64,000 nucleotides of DNA from positions 1 to 64,000 of the forward strand of contig JAUHYW010000058.1 of NCBI GenBank assembly GCA_030426085.1. Direction: 5' to 3'. Source of the DNA: a bacterium. Its GTDB lineage: Bacteria > Myxococcota_A > Bradymonadia > UBA7976 > UBA1532. Positions within the stretch are counted from its first letter, which is position 1; each line of letters starts with the position of its first letter. This document shows, piece after piece, positions 1-8,194 of the stretch. The position numbers were made by a program, and so were the translations under genes. Below the pieces are notes generated by a model, which did not search any database, was not told where the DNA came from, and worked only from the letters and a program-made list of their open reading frames with translations.

Positions 1-301
1 GAGACATGGACGTCGCATATATCGACTCGAGCCGCCCGCTTTCGAGACATCGACAGCGCACCTATCTCCGAGCCGGGCCCTCCTTTGAGACCTCGACGTC
101 GCATATATCGGCCCGACGCGCCCGTCTTCGAGACATCGACAGCGCACCCATCTCCAAACCGAGCCCTCCGGCGAGACATCGGCGTCGCATATATCGGTCT
201 GGATCGCCCATTCTTGAGACACAGACAGCGCATACACCTCCAAACCGTCCTCACCATTGGGACATCGACGTCGCATACATCACCGCAGGCGGCCCTCTGG
301 A
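1..301. repeat. 43-bp tandem repeat array, well-conserved part
   Basis: Seven units start at 1, 44, 87, 130, 173, 216 and 259, so the period is exactly 43 bp. Each opens with a GAGACATCGAC-like block. Odd units continue GTCGCATATATCG and even units AGCGCACCTATCTCC, which makes an 86-bp higher-order repeat. The period is not a multiple of three and no frame is conserved, so this is not a repetitive protein gene. The array starts at the window edge and may continue to the left. Four helical turns per unit suggest a DNA-bending or protein-binding array, but that is inference. Confidence 0.85.
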
Positions 302-760
302 GGGCCCTCGACCGCGTAGGGTCGCCAGAGATGTCGCGTCAGCGCGATCCGGAGGCCGTACCCCTCGCCGTCGAGGCCCGACGGCGGGCCTCGGGCAGCG
401 CAGGGTCGCCCGCGAGAGCCGGCGCGCGGAGGCCGCGCGGCGTAGGTCACGGGCGGCGGGTCCACCGGTGGAGGGCGGGCGGCGCAGGGTCGCCGACGAT
501 GGACGGCGCGCGGGATGCGGCCCGCGCCGGGTCGACCGCGATGTCCGGTGATCGGGATGTGGCCGGCGTCGCGCGATGAGCCGTTGGCCCATCGGCGGGA
601 TGTGGCCGGCGTCGGTCACTTGCGAGGTCCGATGATCGCGAGCGGTCCGGCAAAGGGTGACGGCCCGGCGCGCCGTGGGCGGCCTGCGGTCGGCGTTGTC
701 TCGTCGGCGGAGTCCGACGATCGCGATCGGCCCGGCGCGAGGCGGCCGCGGGTGGGGGTC
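302..760. repeat. Degenerate continuation of the 42-43 bp array; no gene
   Basis: The periodicity of the first 300 bases carries on with a different sequence. GCGyAGGGTCGCC-like blocks start at 314, 398, 440, 482 and 524, all on one 42-bp phase. GGGATGTGGCCGGCGTC occurs at 554 and 597, 43 bp apart, and TCCGAyGATCGCGA at 628 and 713, 85 bp apart. I see no credible gene in bases 1-784: the open frames lack ribosome sites and have the Arg/Pro/Ser-rich composition of non-coding high-GC DNA. Confidence 0.6.
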
Positions 761-784
761 GGGCTGCCCCGGGACCGAGCGGGA

Positions 785-1099
785 TCAGATCGCGCCCGAC
801 ACCATGAAGGTGAACCCGCAATCGGCCGGCTGGTTGTCGGTCGAGGTCCCCACGACCACCGCGTTCGGATCGTTCATGAGGACCGCGATCGACTTGTCGA
901 GCGTAGTCCATTCGTGCCCGGCGATGGTCGCGACGGGGATCGGCTGGTCGCGGAAGGGCCGGTCGAACTCGATCAGGTAGGTGCCGTTCTTCAGCTTGCT
1001 GGTCCTGAAGCCCGCGCCCTTGCTGACCGTCCCATCGGGGGCGACCATACCGGAGATGATCTGGAAGTCGCTGCCGTCCGCGTCCTTGAGGATCGCCAT
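785..1099 (-). CDS. Conserved-looking hypothetical protein, beta-rich
   Basis: A 104-residue protein without signal peptide or membrane segment. The ATG at 1099 is chosen because AGGAG lies about ten bases upstream and the longer frame is shadow sequence. The centre has the pattern GTYLIEFDRPF followed by QPIPVATI, which resembles the G-x-Y-x-I-x-F-x-x-P-F-x-x-x-P motif of small beta-sandwich modules in phage tail-fibre and lectin-like proteins. No catalytic signature is visible. It stands alone, divergent from the nuclease at 1301. The function is unknown and the fold comment is inference from the motif. Confidence 0.7.
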   Translation of the reverse strand: MAILKDADGSDFQIISGMVAPDGTVSKGAGFRTSKLKNGTYLIEFDRPFRDQPIPVATIAGHEWTTLDKSIAVLMNDPNAVVVGTSTDNQPADCGFTFMVSGAI

Positions 1100-1159
1100 G
1101 TCCCTGCTCCTGTCGTGCTGGTGGGGCCGCCCATCCGGCGCCCGTCGGTGAATCGAGCC

Positions 1160-1184
1160 GCGCGGCCGGATCAGGCGGCCGCGC
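1160..1184. other. GC hairpin in the 785/1301 divergent region
   Basis: A perfect 9-bp inverted repeat, GCGCGGCCG and CGGCCGCGC around a 7-base loop, lies between the divergent starts at 1099 and 1301. It has no T-tract on either strand, so it is not a canonical intrinsic terminator. It could be an operator. Apart from this hairpin I see nothing specific in the 200-bp gap. Confidence 0.4.
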
Positions 1185-1300
1185 GCGCTGGGCCATACAC
1201 TATCCGGCCACCCGCATACGGACAACGGCCGATCGCGATGCGGCGCGCTGGCCCCCACGCGGCGGCCGTGCCATCGTGGGGCCGTGCCCCGAGGCCCTCG

Positions 1301-2251
1301 ATGACCGACTGGACCGACGACCGCATCCGCGCCCGCTTCGCCCGGCTCTCGGTCTGGCAGAAGGCCGGCGTGCGCGCGCCGCACAAGCCGCTGCTGGCGC
1401 TCTACGCGCTGGGGCGGGTGGCCCGCGGCGCGCCGCGGCTGATGCGCTTCGGCGAGATCGAGGCCGAGGTCAACGGCCTGATCGACGAGTTCGGCCCCCA
1501 GCGCAGCCGGCCGAGCGCGCATTATCCCTTCTGGCACCTGCACAGCGACGGTATCTGGGCGCTGCCCGGGCGGGCGGCGATCGTCGAGTCGGGGCTGACC
1601 CGCAGCGGCGCGCCCCGGGTCGCGGTGCTGCGCGCGGCTCAGGGGGGTTTCCCGGCCGGGCTGCACGCCCGGCTGTCGGCCAACGGGGCGCTGCTCGTCG
1701 AGCTGGTCGAGCTGCTGATCGCGGGGCACTTCCCAGCCAGCTATCGGGCGGATATCCGGGCGCGCATCGGCCTGCTCGCCGATCGGTGGCACGCGGAGAT
1801 CGTCGGGGCACTCGGCGCGCAGGTGGGGCGGGCGTATCGCTTCGCGCTGGGGCGGCCGCGGGATCCGGGCTTTCGCCGGCAGCTCCTCGACGCGTGGGGC
1901 GGGGCGTGCGCGGTGTGCGGCTTCGACGGTGCGTTCCACGGGCGGCCGTTCGGGGTCGAGGCGGCCCACATCCAATGGCACGCGGCGCAGGGGCCGGACG
2001 CGATCGAGAACGGCCTGCTCTTGTGCGCGCTGCACCACCGGGCGCTGGATCGGGGGGTCATCGGGCTGGAGCCCGACGCGCGGATCAAGGTGTCGCCGGC
2101 GGTCGAAGGCAACGCGGTGGTCGAGGCCCGCATCGGGCGCTTCCACGGTGAGCGGCTGGCGGCGCCGGCCGGCGGCGAGCGGCCCGCGCCACAGTTCGTC
2201 GAGTGGCACGATCGCCAGGTCTTCCGCGCCCGGAAGCCCGCCGCCCGCTGA
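1301..2251 (+). CDS. Phosphorothioate-DNA-dependent HNH restriction endonuclease (SBD-HNH type)
   Basis: A 316-residue putative type IV restriction enzyme. Residues about 10-90 carry the pattern of the sulfur-binding domain of the ScoMcrA family (APHKPLLALYALGR, then a conserved EFGPQR block, then HYPFWHLHSDGIW). Residues about 200-260 form an HNH/Zn module: CAVC, VEAAHIQWHA, ENGLLLCALHHRALD. Family members bind phosphorothioate-modified DNA laid down by Dnd systems and cut nearby. No dnd or other modification gene lies nearby, so this would be a stand-alone defence against modified incoming DNA. ATG 1301 is chosen because the SBD starts right after it; the upstream frame is shadow. The substrate is inferred from family membership. 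Confidence 0.8.
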   Translation: MTDWTDDRIRARFARLSVWQKAGVRAPHKPLLALYALGRVARGAPRLMRFGEIEAEVNGLIDEFGPQRSRPSAHYPFWHLHSDGIWALPGRAAIVESGLTRSGAPRVAVLRAAQGGFPAGLHARLSANGALLVELVELLIAGHFPASYRADIRARIGLLADRWHAEIVGALGAQVGRAYRFALGRPRDPGFRRQLLDAWGGACAVCGFDGAFHGRPFGVEAAHIQWHAAQGPDAIENGLLLCALHHRALDRGVIGLEPDARIKVSPAVEGNAVVEARIGRFHGERLAAPAGGERPAPQFVEWHDRQVFRARKPAAR

Positions 2252-2272
2252 GCGACCCTCCTCGACCCGCGG

Positions 2273-3544
2273 TCAGCGGCAGCTCACGAACCGGGTGGTC
2301 CACCGGCGGGGTTCGCCGTCGGCGAGGCCGTCGAGCACGACCTCGACCGCGCGGCCGGCGACGAAGACCTCGCCCGGGGAGAACGCATACGTGGCGCCCC
2401 GGCCGCCGAAGCCCTCCTGGAGCCGGTTGGCGGCGACCGGCGCCGGCGGCGCGCCGTCGATCCCGACCGCGATGGTGAAGTCGGCGCCCGGGTTCACCCC
2501 GTAGAGCTGCACCGAGAAGTCGCCCCGGGGGATGTCGACCGGCACCGGGCCCGGCGGGGGCCAGGCCATGATCTCGACCGCGTGCCGCCGGCCGCCGGAG
2601 AAGCTGTACATGCACGAGAACTGGGCCTTCCAGCCGAAGGCGGTGGTCTGGGCGGCGGGGTTGATGACCCACCGGCGGTGGCCGAGGCTGCCGACGCCCT
2701 GATCGCCGATGTAGAGGTCGACCGACTCGGCGACGCCGAGGCGGCCCCCGCCGGCGAGGTTGCTGCTGCCCGCCCCCCGAGCGCCGGCGTCGGTGTAGCA
2801 CGGCGCGTTCGGGCCCGGCTGGTGGTTCAGCCGGCCGGCAGCGGCCTGGATCGCGGCGCACGCCTGCTGCTGCTCGAGCAGGCTGTCGTCGATGATCACC
2901 GGCTCGGCCCCGGCCAGCCAGCGGTAGAGGTTGGTCCGGCGCAGGGCGTTCTGGCGGGCGGCGGCGGCGATGTCGCCCGGGTCGCACTCTCCCCCGCCCT
3001 GCACCGCCCGCCAGGCTTCGGGCACGGTCACCCGATCGGCCTGCCAGCGGGCGCAGACCTCGGCCTCGGTGCGCAGCTCGAGCGGGCTTCGGGGCGGGGC
3101 GACGCAGGCCTCGCCGTCGAGCACGAAGCCGGGCAGGCAGACGCAGTCGCCGTCCGCGCAGGTGGCGTTGGCCACGCACATGATCTCGACGCACGGGTCG
3201 GCGGGGGGCTCGGGTTCGGGCGGCTCGGGGTCGGGCACGGGCTCGGGCGCGGGGGCCTCGGGTTCGGGTTCGGGCTCGGGCGGGTTCGGCGGCTCGGGCT
3301 CGGGCTCGGGGGGCGCGGGCGGCTCGGGCTCGGGCGGGGCGCCGTCGGGGGCTCCGCCGTCGGGGGTCTCGTCGGACATCCGGGCGTCGGGGGCCCGGGC
3401 GTCGGCCGGCAGGTCGATCACCAGCACGTCACCGTCGGCGTCGGGATCGTCGGATCCGTTGGACGAGACGCGCCCGGTGGGCACGCAGGCGGCGAGGCAC
3501 AGCGCCGGGCAGAGGGCGAGCAGGGGCCAGCGGGGGGTCTTCAT
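2273..3544 (-). CDS. Lipoprotein with CAP/SCP-like domain
   Basis: A 423-residue lipoprotein. An N-terminal signal ends in the lipobox LAAC near residue 19. A roughly 100-residue linker follows that is rich in Asp/Ala and then Pro-Glu (PEPEPPAPPEPEPEPP-like), and then a short EGF-like Cys cluster (CVEIMCVANATCADGDC). Residues about 200-350 resemble the CAP (cysteine-rich secretory/PR-1) fold: RRTNLYRWLAGAEPVIID, LNHQPGPNAPCY and GHRRWVINP. The C-terminus is beta-rich. CAP proteins are extracellular with varied roles, so the specific function is unknown. It diverges from 3663 across 118 bp and converges on the HNH gene. Confidence 0.75.
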   Translation of the reverse strand: MKTPRWPLLALCPALCLAACVPTGRVSSNGSDDPDADGDVLVIDLPADARAPDARMSDETPDGGAPDGAPPEPEPPAPPEPEPEPPNPPEPEPEPEAPAPEPVPDPEPPEPEPPADPCVEIMCVANATCADGDCVCLPGFVLDGEACVAPPRSPLELRTEAEVCARWQADRVTVPEAWRAVQGGGECDPGDIAAAARQNALRRTNLYRWLAGAEPVIIDDSLLEQQQACAAIQAAAGRLNHQPGPNAPCYTDAGARGAGSSNLAGGGRLGVAESVDLYIGDQGVGSLGHRRWVINPAAQTTAFGWKAQFSCMYSFSGGRRHAVEIMAWPPPGPVPVDIPRGDFSVQLYGVNPGADFTIAVGIDGAPPAPVAANRLQEGFGGRGATYAFSPGEVFVAGRAVEVVLDGLADGEPRRWTTRFVSCR

Positions 3545-3662
3545 GGGGCGGACGGTATCACGCCGACTCCGGGGGCTCTCGACCGGATGCGGCACTCGGC
3601 GGTCGATCGGGTGAGGCCTCTTTGCAGTAGACTGCGAGGCGACTTCTGGCGAGGGGGAGCCC

Positions 3663-5429
3663 ATGAGGCGCGCGGTGTGGGTGTTGAGTCTGGCGGTGTT
3701 CGGCTGTGATACGGCTTCGACCGGGGGCGCGGACGCGGGGGCCGACGCATCGCCGGACGGGGCCCCGCTCGAGGTGGGGGTGCCCGACGCGCGCCCCGAC
3801 GGGGCGCCGGGGGACGCGGCGGTGCTCGACATGGCAGCGGACGCGGCGTCGCTCGACATGGCATCGCTCGACATGGCCCCCGACATGGCATCGCTCGACA
3901 TGGATCCCGACATGGCATCGCCCGACATGGCGCCCGACATGACGCCGCCCGACGCCGGCCCGCCGGCCTGCGCGCCGGGGGTCACCGTCTCGCTCGGCGG
4001 GGCCGATCTACCGCCGGCCGCGGCCGGGCTGTACGTCGAGGCGTTCGATTGCGCCCGCGACGAGGGCGGGGCGTGGTTCGGCGGGGTGGACTACACCCGC
4101 TGCTTCCGCAAGGACGACGGCTCGTCGTGGCGCATCTGGAACACCGGCTGCGGCTGGGAGGTCGGCCAGCCCGACGCGGGCGGCTGGCAGCGCTACGCCC
4201 GGACGTACAGCGGGCAGTGCGCCGCGATGCCGCCTCAGCAGGCCGATGTGCGGGCGCTGACGACGGGGGTGCTCTACGACGGCTTCGGGGCGCTCATCGA
4301 GGGGGCGCGGCTCGATCGCTGCCCCGATCCGGCGCCGTGCGATCCGGGGGTCGCGGTCAGCGGGGTGGCCGGTGATCTGCCGCCCGAGATGGGCGGGCGC
4401 TACGCGGCGGCGTTCGACTGCGCCCGGGAAGAGGGCGGGGCGTGGTTCGGCGGGGTCGATCCCGAGGTGTGTTTCCGCAAGGACGACGGCTCGGCGTGGC
4501 GCATCTGGAACACCGGCTGCGGCTGGGAGATCGGCCGGGTGGCGCGCGGCGACTGGCAGCGCTACGCCCGGACCTACAGCGGGCAGTGCGCCGAGATGCC
4601 GGCGGCGCAGCGGGGCCCCGAGGCGCTGACGACCGGGGTGCTGTACGACGGCTTCGGGGCGTTGATCGAGGGCTTGCGGGTCGATCACTGCCCCGCCGAC
4701 CGCGGCTGCATGCCGGGGGCCGAGTTCGATCAGCCGATCAGGGATCGGGAGGGCGACGTCGGCGGGCATTACGCCGAGGCGTTCGACTGCACCCGGGGCG
4801 AGGGCGGGGCGTGGTTCGGCGGCGACTACACCCACTGCTTCCGCAAGGCCGACGGCACGGCGTGGCGCATCTGGAACACCGGCTGCGGCTGGGAGGTGGG
4901 CCGGGTCGAGCGCGGTGACTGGCAGCGCGTCGCCCGCACCTACACCGGGCAGTGCGCCGCGATGCCGCCGTGGCAGCTCGACGCGCGGGGGTTGTCGAGC
5001 CATCCGCTCTTCGACGGCTTCGGCCGGACGCTGGAGGGCTTCGATCTGGAGCCGTGCCTCGGGCCGCCGGTCTGCCCGCCGGAGGCGGTGGTCTCGCTGG
5101 AGGGCGACGGGGCGCCGGCCGACGTCGCCGGGGTCTACGCCGAGGCGTTCGACTGCGCCCGGGACGAGGGCGGGGCGTGGTTCGGGGGGGACTTCACCCG
5201 CTGCTTCCGCAAGGTCGACGGCTCGGGCTGGCTCATCTGGAACACCGGCTGCGGGTGGGAGATCGGGCGGGTCGAGCGGGATGGCTGGGCGCGCTACGGG
5301 CGGACCTACAGCGGGCAGTGCGCAGAGATGCCGCCGGCCCAGCTCGACGCCCGCGCGCTGACCACCGGCGTGCTCTACGACGGCTTCGGCGCGCGGGTCG
5401 AGGGGCTGCGGGTCGATCACTGCCGCTGA
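3663..5429 (+). CDS. Lipoprotein with four tandem ~115-residue Cys/Trp repeats
   Basis: A 588-residue protein. GGGGGAG precedes the ATG, and a signal peptide ends in the lipobox-like VFGC near residue 15. Residues about 20-100 are low complexity (DA-rich, then repeated SLDMA/PDMA from a short DNA repeat). The rest is four copies of one module, near residues 110-220, 230-340, 350-460 and 470-585. Each contains EAFDCAR, GGAWFGG, CFRK-DGS-WRIWNTGCGWE, RTYSGQC and VLYDGFGA. Even spacing of Cys suggests one or two disulfides per module. I do not recognise the domain. Location is probably the cell surface. Confidence 0.75.
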   Translation: MRRAVWVLSLAVFGCDTASTGGADAGADASPDGAPLEVGVPDARPDGAPGDAAVLDMAADAASLDMASLDMAPDMASLDMDPDMASPDMAPDMTPPDAGPPACAPGVTVSLGGADLPPAAAGLYVEAFDCARDEGGAWFGGVDYTRCFRKDDGSSWRIWNTGCGWEVGQPDAGGWQRYARTYSGQCAAMPPQQADVRALTTGVLYDGFGALIEGARLDRCPDPAPCDPGVAVSGVAGDLPPEMGGRYAAAFDCAREEGGAWFGGVDPEVCFRKDDGSAWRIWNTGCGWEIGRVARGDWQRYARTYSGQCAEMPAAQRGPEALTTGVLYDGFGALIEGLRVDHCPADRGCMPGAEFDQPIRDREGDVGGHYAEAFDCTRGEGGAWFGGDYTHCFRKADGTAWRIWNTGCGWEVGRVERGDWQRVARTYTGQCAAMPPWQLDARGLSSHPLFDGFGRTLEGFDLEPCLGPPVCPPEAVVSLEGDGAPADVAGVYAEAFDCARDEGGAWFGGDFTRCFRKVDGSGWLIWNTGCGWEIGRVERDGWARYGRTYSGQCAEMPPAQLDARALTTGVLYDGFGARVEGLRVDHCR

Positions 5430-5450
5430 CCCGGGTCAGGCGCCACCGAC

Positions 5451-8096
5451 TCAGGGCGCGAAGTCGTCGGGGCACAGCACCGTGCCGTCCTCGATGGGGA
5501 AGATCGGGGTCGACTCGTCGATCGACAGCAGGAAGGCCACCAGCGCGGCCCGGTCGTCGGCGGTGGGCAGGAAGTTGGGGTTGCCGGCGGTCGTGTGCTC
5601 GGGGTGGTCGGCCAGCAGCCCGTCGAGGGTCGGCGCGGCGCCGTTGTGCAGGTAGGGCGCGCCGACGGCGAGGCCGAGCAGCGACGGCGGGTTGAAGCCG
5701 TTGGGGCCCTGCGCCGGCTGGCCGTTGGCCCGCACCTCGTCGGCGCCGCCGTCGGCCCCGAAGGTGCCCACCGCCCGGATGTTGCACGCCTGCCGCTTCA
5801 GCGCCGGGGCGCCGCCGTCGGAGTCGTCCCCGGCGATGAGCGTGGCGTCGACGTTGACGTCCGCCGGCAGCCCGACCAGCGTCGAGGGGTCCATCGGGGC
5901 CGCGGCGGCGGCGTTGGTGGCGAACACCCGCTCGCCGAGCCCGCCGCCGTCGGTGGCGGTCACGTCGTAGAACGTGCGGCTGATGGTCCACTTGGGCCCG
6001 GCGTGGCACTTGGTGCAGCCGCCCTCCTCGAACAGCCCCCGCCCCCGCTCGGCGACCGCCGCGCTCGCCGGCTTGCCCCGCGGGCTGCGGATGCTCTGCA
6101 CGTAGGCGTCGATCAGATCCCAGTCGGGGCAGGTGTTGCCGTTGGCGCAGATCTCGGGGTCCCGGGTGACGGCGGTGAGCGATCCGTTGAGCGCCTGGTG
6201 GTTCTCGATGATGCCGGCGATGACCTCGAGCGCGGCGAACGGCGGGCCGGCGTCGCTGACGAGCGGGCCGTCGACCCCCTGGATGGCCCCCCGCCCGCCG
6301 GACACCCCGCGGGTGTTCAGCTCGAAGTCGTGCACCTCGTCGAAGATGGCGGTCCAGTTGAGCGCGCGCATGTCCGTGGGGTCGTCGGAGGCGTACTGCC
6401 CGTCCATCGAGATGCTCTGGCGGGGCCCGGCGGCGAAGGACCACGTCACGTTGTCGGTCAGCCCCATCGGGTGGCACGACTGGCAGCTCCCCCAGCCCTC
6501 GCGGGACCAGATGCCGGTGGAGGTGTTGAAGAACCGCTTGCCCTTCCACCGGGCGAAGTCGGCGCTGCCTTCGCTCGGGGTGGCGCTCGACTCGACGGCG
6601 CCGATCTGGCGCTGGTCGCGGAAGCTGATGGCCGAGAGGTCGCGGCTGATCAGGTTGGCGGTGAAGGCGTCGGCGGTGTCGGGCGCGCCGTGGCGGGTGA
6701 CGATGCCCAGCGGGTTCTGGCCGACCGGGATGTTGAACGCCGAGGCGGCCCCGAGCGCGGCGCCGCCCTCGGGGTCGTAGGCCACCCGGAAGACGGCGTC
6801 GCTGCCGGCCGAGGAGACGTAGCCGATGGCCAGGTCGTCCCGGTTCACGAAGGCGATGCCGTTGGGCACGTTGACGAAGCGCCGGCCGCGGGTCTCGTCC
6901 TCGTCGGGGTCCTCCTGGGCCTTCACCAGCGTGTTCAGGTTCACCGCCCGGCCGCGCAGCTCCTCTTCGGCGTCGACGTCGATCACCGAGACGAGGGCCT
7001 GCATGTTGTGGTTGAAGTTGACCGGCCCGGCGGGCCCGGCGGCGACCGAGGTGACGTAGGCCAGGGTGCGGTCGAACGCCCGGTGGATCGTGACGCCGTT
7101 GAGCTGGTTGGGGAAGCAGCCGCTCGTGATCAGGTCGTCGCCCACCGGCGCGGTGAAGCAGTCGGCGAGCGGGGCGAGCTCGATGGTCCGGGCCGGGCCG
7201 TCGCCGCCCACGTCGAGCACCTGCACGATGCCCGTCCGCCCGTCGTCGAGCGCCTCGCGGCCCTCGTGGCGCCCGAAGAACTGGGTCACGAAGACCTTCT
7301 CGTCGTCGTCCTCGGTGTCCCCGTCGTGGGTGATGGCGATGGCGAACGGGTTGCCCCCGACGACGTGGCGCCGGATCTCGGAGAGGTCGTCGGTGTCGAG
7401 CACGGTCACGGTGCCCGCGGTCCAGTCGGTGACCCAGAGCTGGGCCCCGGTGGGGGTCAGCGCGAGGCCCATCGGCTCGCCGCCGATGTCGACCTCGTCG
7501 GTCCGCTCGGCGCCGGCGGTGTCGATGCCCTCGATCACCGCGACGGTGCCCGCGGCGCGGTTGGCGACGAACACCCGCTCGCCGTCGGGGTGGATGACCA
7601 CCGCCACCGGCTCGCCGTCGGCTTCGGCGCTGCTCTGCACCCGGGCGACCCGGCTCTCCTCGCCGGCGGCGGCCACCGAGAAGAGGGACACCTGCCCGCT
7701 GTCGGTGTCGGCCATCGCGACGATGCGGTCCTCGGCGTCGACGTCGACCGCGGTCGAGCGGCTGGGCCGGCGCAGCAGGTCGTCGGGCGGGGGCGGCGGG
7801 GCCGCCTCGCAGGCGCAGGACGCGTTGCACACCTCGTCGTCGGCGCACCCCGGCTCGCACACCGGGGCGTCGGGCTGGCAGCCCCGGGGCTCGCAGGCGC
7901 AGGCCGTGTTGCAGATCTCGTCGTCGGCGCAGCCGGGGTCGCACACCGGGTCGGCCGAGTCGCAGGCCGGGCCCGCGTCGGGGGTCGCGGCGTCGGGGGC
8001 CGCGGCGTCGACGTCGGCCGGCGGCTCGTCCTCGCAGCCGAGGCCGAAGGCGGCGGCGCACAGCGCCCACACGAGGGGCGTTCGATTCCATCTCAT
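5451..8096 (-). CDS. Lipoprotein: YncE-like beta-propeller fused to di-haem cytochrome c peroxidase-like domain
   Basis: An 881-residue lipoprotein (lipobox FGLGC near residue 21). Two Cys-rich repeats follow (CDPGCADDEICNTACAC and CEPGCADDEVCNASCAC). Residues about 105-500 are a beta-propeller of the YncE/YVTN type (HPDGERVFVANRAAGTVAVIE, LTPTGAQLWVTDWTAGTVTVLD). The C-terminal third has two haem c sites, CQSCH near residue 540 and CTKCH near 695, and late motifs typical of MauG/CcpA-like peroxidases (NPPSLLGLAVGAPYLHNGAAPTLDGLL, split by the length limit here as NPPSLLGL and PYLHNGAAPTL). It is likely a surface or periplasmic oxidoreductase; the substrate is unknown. It diverges from the LysR gene at 8195. 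Confidence 0.85.
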   Translation of the reverse strand: MRWNRTPLVWALCAAAFGLGCEDEPPADVDAAAPDAATPDAGPACDSADPVCDPGCADDEICNTACACEPRGCQPDAPVCEPGCADDEVCNASCACEAAPPPPPDDLLRRPSRSTAVDVDAEDRIVAMADTDSGQVSLFSVAAAGEESRVARVQSSAEADGEPVAVVIHPDGERVFVANRAAGTVAVIEGIDTAGAERTDEVDIGGEPMGLALTPTGAQLWVTDWTAGTVTVLDTDDLSEIRRHVVGGNPFAIAITHDGDTEDDDEKVFVTQFFGRHEGREALDDGRTGIVQVLDVGGDGPARTIELAPLADCFTAPVGDDLITSGCFPNQLNGVTIHRAFDRTLAYVTSVAAGPAGPVNFNHNMQALVSVIDVDAEEELRGRAVNLNTLVKAQEDPDEDETRGRRFVNVPNGIAFVNRDDLAIGYVSSAGSDAVFRVAYDPEGGAALGAASAFNIPVGQNPLGIVTRHGAPDTADAFTANLISRDLSAISFRDQRQIGAVESSATPSEGSADFARWKGKRFFNTSTGIWSREGWGSCQSCHPMGLTDNVTWSFAAGPRQSISMDGQYASDDPTDMRALNWTAIFDEVHDFELNTRGVSGGRGAIQGVDGPLVSDAGPPFAALEVIAGIIENHQALNGSLTAVTRDPEICANGNTCPDWDLIDAYVQSIRSPRGKPASAAVAERGRGLFEEGGCTKCHAGPKWTISRTFYDVTATDGGGLGERVFATNAAAAAPMDPSTLVGLPADVNVDATLIAGDDSDGGAPALKRQACNIRAVGTFGADGGADEVRANGQPAQGPNGFNPPSLLGLAVGAPYLHNGAAPTLDGLLADHPEHTTAGNPNFLPTADDRAALVAFLLSIDESTPIFPIEDGTVLCPDDFAP

Positions 8097-8194
8097 CGTC
8101 GTTCTCCTTGGGTCTGTGGGGCGGGGCCCCGAGTCCTTTCGACGGTAGCGAGAACGGCGAAAACAGGGGGTGATAGGTGATATAGAGGGGGGCG

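Noticed and set aside
1-301. CRISPR array
   Set aside because: Units are contiguous with no constant repeat separated by unique spacers; neighbouring genes are not cas.
5595-8180. Long open frame of 861 codons on the + strand
   Set aside because: It mirrors the propeller-peroxidase gene on the other strand, is Gly/Val/Arg-rich without motifs, and arises from the GC bias of the real gene.
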